Assembly (NCBI GenBank): GCA_037176705.1 | Contig: CM073895.1 | Location: 107,547,581-107,611,580 of the forward strand | Source of the DNA: Molossus alvarezi | Taxonomy: Eukaryota > Chordata > Mammalia > Chiroptera > Molossidae | Length of the DNA: 64,000 nt | Reading direction: 5' to 3' | Shown here: piece after piece, positions 60,001 through 64,000 of the stretch | Numbering within the stretch: position 1 is the first letter of the stretch | Layout: every line of letters starts with the position of its first letter | Program-made: the position numbers and the translations under genes | Notes under the pieces: generated by a model | Databases searched by the model: none | Told to the model about the DNA's origin: nothing | What the model saw: the letters and a program-made list of their open reading frames with translations, nothing else

Positions 60001-62751
60001 CAGTACCTGCCATGAAAACTACTTTCACGGGTCTGAGAAATGCAGGTGGGGGCCTCATCCCTTACACTTACTTCTTGACACCTGTGTCGCGTGGAAACAA
60101 AATCCACGTGAATCGGCCTCTCCGAGCTGTGTCGTCCGTTTGCTTCTCCTCTTTACACATGTCCACTTTTCCCAGACAAAAAGGGGGTTTGGTGGACTGA
60201 AGAGGGTGACGGAGGGATTCCTGGCAGGACACCGCGAACCACTCCTGTGGCGGCGGGCCCCGAACCGGCGGGGCAACCCCCCCAAAAGTCCCGCCCTAGG
60301 CGAGCGCCCCCCTCCACCCGTGTGTTTGGGCCGCCGCCCCGACAACCCACCAAGCTCCAGTCCGATGGAAAAGCGGCAGATGTGTTCCACGGGACACCCC
60401 TCTACTGCTCGGCCCGCCTGCCTCCAGCTTCCCATGGGCCGGGGGCCCTACCCTTTGGGCACTGTGAAGCTTTCGCCCCCACTCCTCCCCTTGCCTGGCG
60501 CTGGAATCTCTGCCAAGGGCAAGTGGTGCGGCTGGGCGAGGAGGAGGCCTACTAAGGAAACTTGCCTGCCGTCAACCCCTCCTTCCTGTTCTCCCGTGGG
60601 GAATCTTGGTGTGACTCCACATTGCTTCTTGAAGCAGTGAGTGTGTGGGGAAAGCCAAAGAGAATAAACTCATGAGGTGTTGCAGAGTTCCCTCTTCCCG
60701 CTCCCTCCTGCCCTCCCACTTGACCATACCCCCTGCCCCCCTCCCACTCCCTCTCAAAGGCCGCCTGTGATGAAAATGGGACCTGCACCGCCGCTCACAG
60801 ACACCAGAGAGGTGTGACTGGACGATCCCCTGAATCACCGGCAGAGGGCTGTCCCCAGACTGGATCTTTGTGTTCTCATGGGGAAGGAGGTGGAGGAGAC
60901 ACTGCACATAACATCTGCTTTCCGCTCGCTCCGTGAATTTATTGCAACGTGAGTGCAAGTGAATGGAGCACAACCTGAACTCATGCACATTTATTACGGA
61001 AACGGAGCGAGCCCACCTACGCGTCTGGCCTAGGAAGCACAGGCAGGCTGTCAGCTCATCTAAAGAGCCTTTTCTGCCTCACATCCCCTTCTGTCTGGAA
61101 GTTTTTGTGTTTGAGTTCCTCGCCTAGATATTCCTGGTGCAGTTGGACTCCAAAAGTCTCCCCTTTTCTTTGGTCTATTCCTGGGAAGGACCTGCCTCTT
61201 TTGTCGCTTGGTTGCTTGGTTGCTTGGTCCATTCCTTTACACTCTTCTTTCCTCCTTCCTCTCTCCCTCCCTCCCTCCCTGCTGTCCCAACAACTTCAGG
61301 ATGAGTGGTGTCTGAATTCTCCCCCTCTCCCCTTCCGTGCCCCCTCCTCTGCTGCACACTTCTGTGACAAATAGAGTCTGTTGGCCTGGTTCTCAAGACA
61401 AGGCCCTGCTAAACACGTCCCGCAAAGCTCTTTGGCTCTGTTTAACTTTCCTGCCTCGGTTTCTCCGTTCCTCTTCTCCCAGAATTATCCTGCCATTTCA
61501 GTGTCCAACTGCAAATCAAGGAAATACCCTCGGGTGAGGATTAACTGAAGAACCAGCACCAGCAGCAGCAGCAGCACCAGCAGCGGCAGCAGCGGCAGCA
61601 GCAGCTGCAGCAGAAGCACCACCAACACCAGGACCCGCACCAGCACCAGCACCAGCACCAGCAACAACAAAGAATGACTCAAAAAACTCATCAGACTCAA
61701 AGATTACACCTCAGGTCCTGGGGTGAATTCTGTGGAAGGCCAGGAGACAAATAGGGGACCCTCTCTGACACATGCAGGAACTCCCTGACTTTCAAAGAGA
61801 GGGATTTTTGATGTCCTGACTTGTTTCTAGGTTCTCATTGCAGGGTAGTAAATATAAACATCACCTACGACCTCAGATCTGAACCCTTTTAAGAACACAC
61901 AGTTCACTGGCATCTAGGACATATGTTCACATCCCCCTCCTGGGGTCCACTCCTTTGGGGTGATGTTTCAAACAACCCCTGGATCACGACTTAGGAGTCA
62001 GGGCTCTCCGGAGGAGAGTACCGTGTGTGTGCGCGCGTGTGCGCGTAGCAGGGGCCACATACACATAGGAACACAGGCGAGCTCAGGGGAGGCCTGTGTA
62101 GTGGCCTCACAGACCCAGAGACCTACACTAAACTCACTGATGGTCCAAATTACAAAGGTGTTAACTAAATTCACTTGATGGGGGTTGCCCATGTCCTAGG
62201 CCCGGACCTACCCTTGGAAATCGGTGGTCGGAGGGAGGATCGGTGTGTCCTGTCTGTCCAGTTCAGTGCTCACCATCCATCCATCCACCCACCCACCCAA
62301 CCATCTCTCCATCCATCCATGTGAAGGGTACCTAAAGGTGAGTTACCAAAATCGTCAGCTGGAGCACAGTGTTTCAGTACGAGTGTGCTTGTGTTACCGA
62401 GACACAGGGTTACTGAGTCCATTCATCCCCTACCAGAGCCTCCCTGGACCCCTCATCACTCCACACCGGCGTTTGGCCTGGGGAATCTATGACGCCGAGA
62501 TGGACTCTTTAACTTCTCCTTGGATGCCCTGCACTTGCACCCCTAAACCGCCCCGCTCACCACCACCACCACCACCACCACCACCCAACCGCCACCTCAC
62601 CCCCACCCACACCCTGCACCTTTCTCAGAGGGTGGAGGGCAGTTTTCGGCTTTGGCACATGGAGGCGAACTCTTTCAGCTCCAGACTGACCCTGCTCCCT
62701 TCCTGCAGCTTGGAAACCCCCCCCCCTCCCCCCCCCCAGTGGCCTAAGTGT
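57026..62751 (+). repeat. Unit 11 (5726 bp, type II; last ~570 bp full of indels)
   Basis: As far as about 62,180 this unit matches unit 10, including the +2 GA allele. From there to its end it has several single-base indels and a 22-nt C-rich segment where two bases are expected. These account for its extra 20 bp. See the separate entry for the indel-rich tail. Confidence 0.95.
62716..62737 (+). other. 22-nt C-rich insertion
   Basis: Where every other unit reads 'ggaatcagtgg', this copy has A, ten C, T and ten C before 'agtgg', a net gain of 20 bp. It lies just before the unit 11/12 junction, inside the indel-rich tail. It may be a consensus artefact or a real C-tract insertion. Confidence 0.7.
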
Positions 62752-64000
62752 GGGGAGTTGTAGAAGCCTCAGCAAAGTCCCAGGCTCTCTGCATTTGAAT
62801 CAAGCCATTGCTGTTCCCTTGGAATAAGTGGCCCTGGCCTTCCCTTCCCACCCCCTAACCCCACCCCCACTCCCCAGGCCAGCCCAGGCCAGGCCACCTT
62901 GCTTAGCCCATGCCTGTCTTTCTGGAAAAGAGCAGGGTAGGGTTTTCATCCTAAGTTCTGCAGCAGGCCTCTGGGCCTCAGAAAATTCACGCATTGGGTG
63001 CCTGCGTGCCTGCCCGTGTGTGACTTGGGGACAGAAAGAGCAGGGACTACAGGGCCGTGGGCATGTGGGAGCTCTCTGTACAACTTCCTCAGTCTTGCCC
63101 CTGAGCCCCAAAGGGCTCTAGCCAGAGAGGGGAGGGAGGGAGGGAGGAAAGAGAGAAGCAAGAAAAAGAACACATACGTACAGCCTATTGAGAAAGAAGC
63201 ACAAAGACCCACCTCCAGGTACCGAGGATGCCATTGTAATATTCTGAAGGGAAAAGGAGCAAAGGAAAGGCCAACTCTTCTAGGCTGGCTCCCGGGGCCC
63301 GTGGTCAGCCACTGCCCCTGTGTGTTCTCCCCGGGGCCACCAGACATAAGCTACAAAGCGATCTACACATGCTGCCTTCTGTGCTGGTCTTGGAGGTGCC
63401 TAGGCAATGTCAAGCTGGGGCCCAACGCTGGCTGCTACTACTGCCAGGCCTGGGGCCAGTGAGCCAGAGGAGGTATGGGGCTCGCTGAGGCCCAGTGTTG
63501 TTGGTTTCAGAGAATTTAGGACCTCGTGAAGCGGGAGCCAAGACAGGCCAATCCTAGGGAAAAATCAATGGACACCGCTTGGGTGGGCCTGAATGTGCCG
63601 TGGGGCGGGGCCTCAGGCAATCACCAGGGTGGCCCAGACAGTGGGTGCTAGGTCACCAGAGTCCCAGGGACGGTGCGCGCCCGCCCACCGGGCTGCCTGC
63701 CCCGCCAGGGAAGGGCTCACCCATGGAACAGCAGCCTCCACCAGCACGTGTGCCTGGGACAAGCTGCCCCTCCAGCTCTCACCCCAATGCCAAAGGACTG
63801 ACTCAGTTCTTCCCAGGGATGTCCTCTGGTGCCTTTCAAGCTGCCTCGGTCCCTCCCTGCCACCCACCCCCACTCTGCAGCCCGCAGAAAGAGGGTCCCC
63901 GGAGCTCCGTGCGTGGGCAGGCCCTTTCAAAGGAACTGCCTGGGACCCCGGCAGCCTCAGCCTGGACCTCGATCCCCGGTGGTTTGCACAGCCACAAGGG
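62752..64000 (+). repeat. Unit 12 (partial, first ~1.25 kb)
   Basis: Corresponds to offsets 1 to about 1245 of the unit and is cut by the window end. C at the offset-115 site and the T/G pair of 'ctgcctcggtcc' make it type II. It carries roughly a dozen small indels that no other unit has, so it is either low-quality consensus or a genuinely degenerate copy. Confidence 0.93.

Larger units (their letters stand above)
1..64000. repeat. Macrosatellite array, ~5.70-kb unit, head-to-tail
   Basis: The same ~5.70-kb sequence recurs without interruption across the window, always in the same orientation. Successive complete units measure 5705, 5704, 5704, 5704, 5704, 5698, 5704, 5698, 5698, 5706 and 5726 bp; a partial twelfth follows. 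Length differences are explained by an A7/A6 run, a (CAC)9/(CAC)7 tract, a GA tract and, in unit 11, a cluster of indels. There is no non-repeat DNA, so both flanks lie outside. Near identity between units implies recent homogenisation by unequal crossing-over or conversion. MIR-like and L1-like fossils in each unit point to a mammalian genome. No unit encodes a protein or RNA that I recognise. Confidence 0.98.
62180..64000. other. Indel-rich tail, probable low-quality consensus
   Basis: Compared with units 1-10, about 19 small indels or clustered changes occur in 1.8 kb. They include G6 to G5 (near 62180), a lost T (near 62391), added bases near 62437 and 62451, a lost A (near 62551), and lost G or C at about 62752, 62772, 62879 and 62906. 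There is an added C near 63032 and 63101, a scrambled patch at 63290-63301, and losses near 63370 and 63760. The preceding 62 kb shows almost none. Most are 1-base changes in homopolymers with few substitutions, as expected from uncorrected long-read consensus. Confidence 0.75.

Noticed and set aside
62224..62763. A 179-codon + strand frame found only near the end of the window
   Set aside because: It exists only because single-base indels in the poor-quality tail join frames that are separate in all other units.
1..64000. Dozens of 60-180-codon frames on both strands repeated in every unit as possible genes
   Set aside because: They overlap heavily in several frames, have low-complexity or Pro/Arg/Ser-rich products, and match no family I know. 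Preservation across units is explained by array homogenisation, so it is not evidence of coding.
1..64000. Known tandem arrays: rDNA, 5S, U2 snRNA, D4Z4/DUX4, centromeric alpha satellite
   Set aside because: No rRNA, 5S or U2 sequence, no homeodomain frame and no 171-bp periodicity was seen. The unit length also does not fit.
1..64000. CRISPR array or bacterial mobile element
   Set aside because: The repeat is kilobases long with no spacers and no cas, transposase or integrase-like frame. MIR-like and L1-like fossils and CpG-island structure are mammalian.

Overview
The whole window is the inside of one head-to-tail tandem array, a macrosatellite, with a unit of about 5.70 kb. Eleven complete units start at 1, 5706, 11410, 17114, 22818, 28522, 34220, 39924, 45622, 51320 and 57026. 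A twelfth starts at about 62752 and is cut by the window end. Neither array edge is present. The phase (unit start at the G5 run before 'agttgtag') is arbitrary. Excluding the last ~1.8 kb, neighbouring units differ by only a handful of visible substitutions and a few short-repeat length changes.

The host is a mammal. Every unit carries what looks like a degraded MIR SINE, an ancient L1 3'-end fragment, typical vertebrate microsatellites and a CpG-rich, GC-box-rich core. There is no bacterial gene organisation, and no recognisable protein family, rRNA, snRNA or tRNA gene. The species cannot be fixed from the sequence.

Layout of a unit (unit-1 coordinates; add unit start minus 1 elsewhere, with 2-6 bp drift after length variants). 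1-1380: moderately GC-rich, with a GGGA tract, a CCAAT box plus GC box and a consensus AP-1 site. 1390-3360: CpG-rich core with G-quadruplex runs, GT tracts, a purine tract, a GATGC pentanucleotide repeat and twin GC boxes next to a NotI site. 2963-3613: a 216-codon frame followed 22 bp later by AATAAA. 3811-3824: a strong CTCF-like motif. 3840-4380: AT-richer, with pyrimidine tracts. 4380-4525: MIR. 4527-4642: CAG/CAC repeat. 4821-4908: L1 fossil. 4996-5021: alternating purine-pyrimidine run. 5248-5296 and 5533-5561: CATC and CAC microsatellites. 5313-5682: candidate intron.

Units fall into two sequence types, 1-6 and 7-12, with mosaic exchange between them. That is the signature of unequal crossing-over and gene conversion. 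Units 8 and 9, and units 10 and 11, look like recent duplicates. From about 62,180 to the end the sequence suddenly fills with 1-base homopolymer indels, best read as poor consensus quality.

The most interesting reading is that this is a CTCF-binding, CpG-rich macrosatellite of the DXZ4 kind, an architectural repeat on the mammalian X. This is inference: nothing in the window fixes the chromosome.
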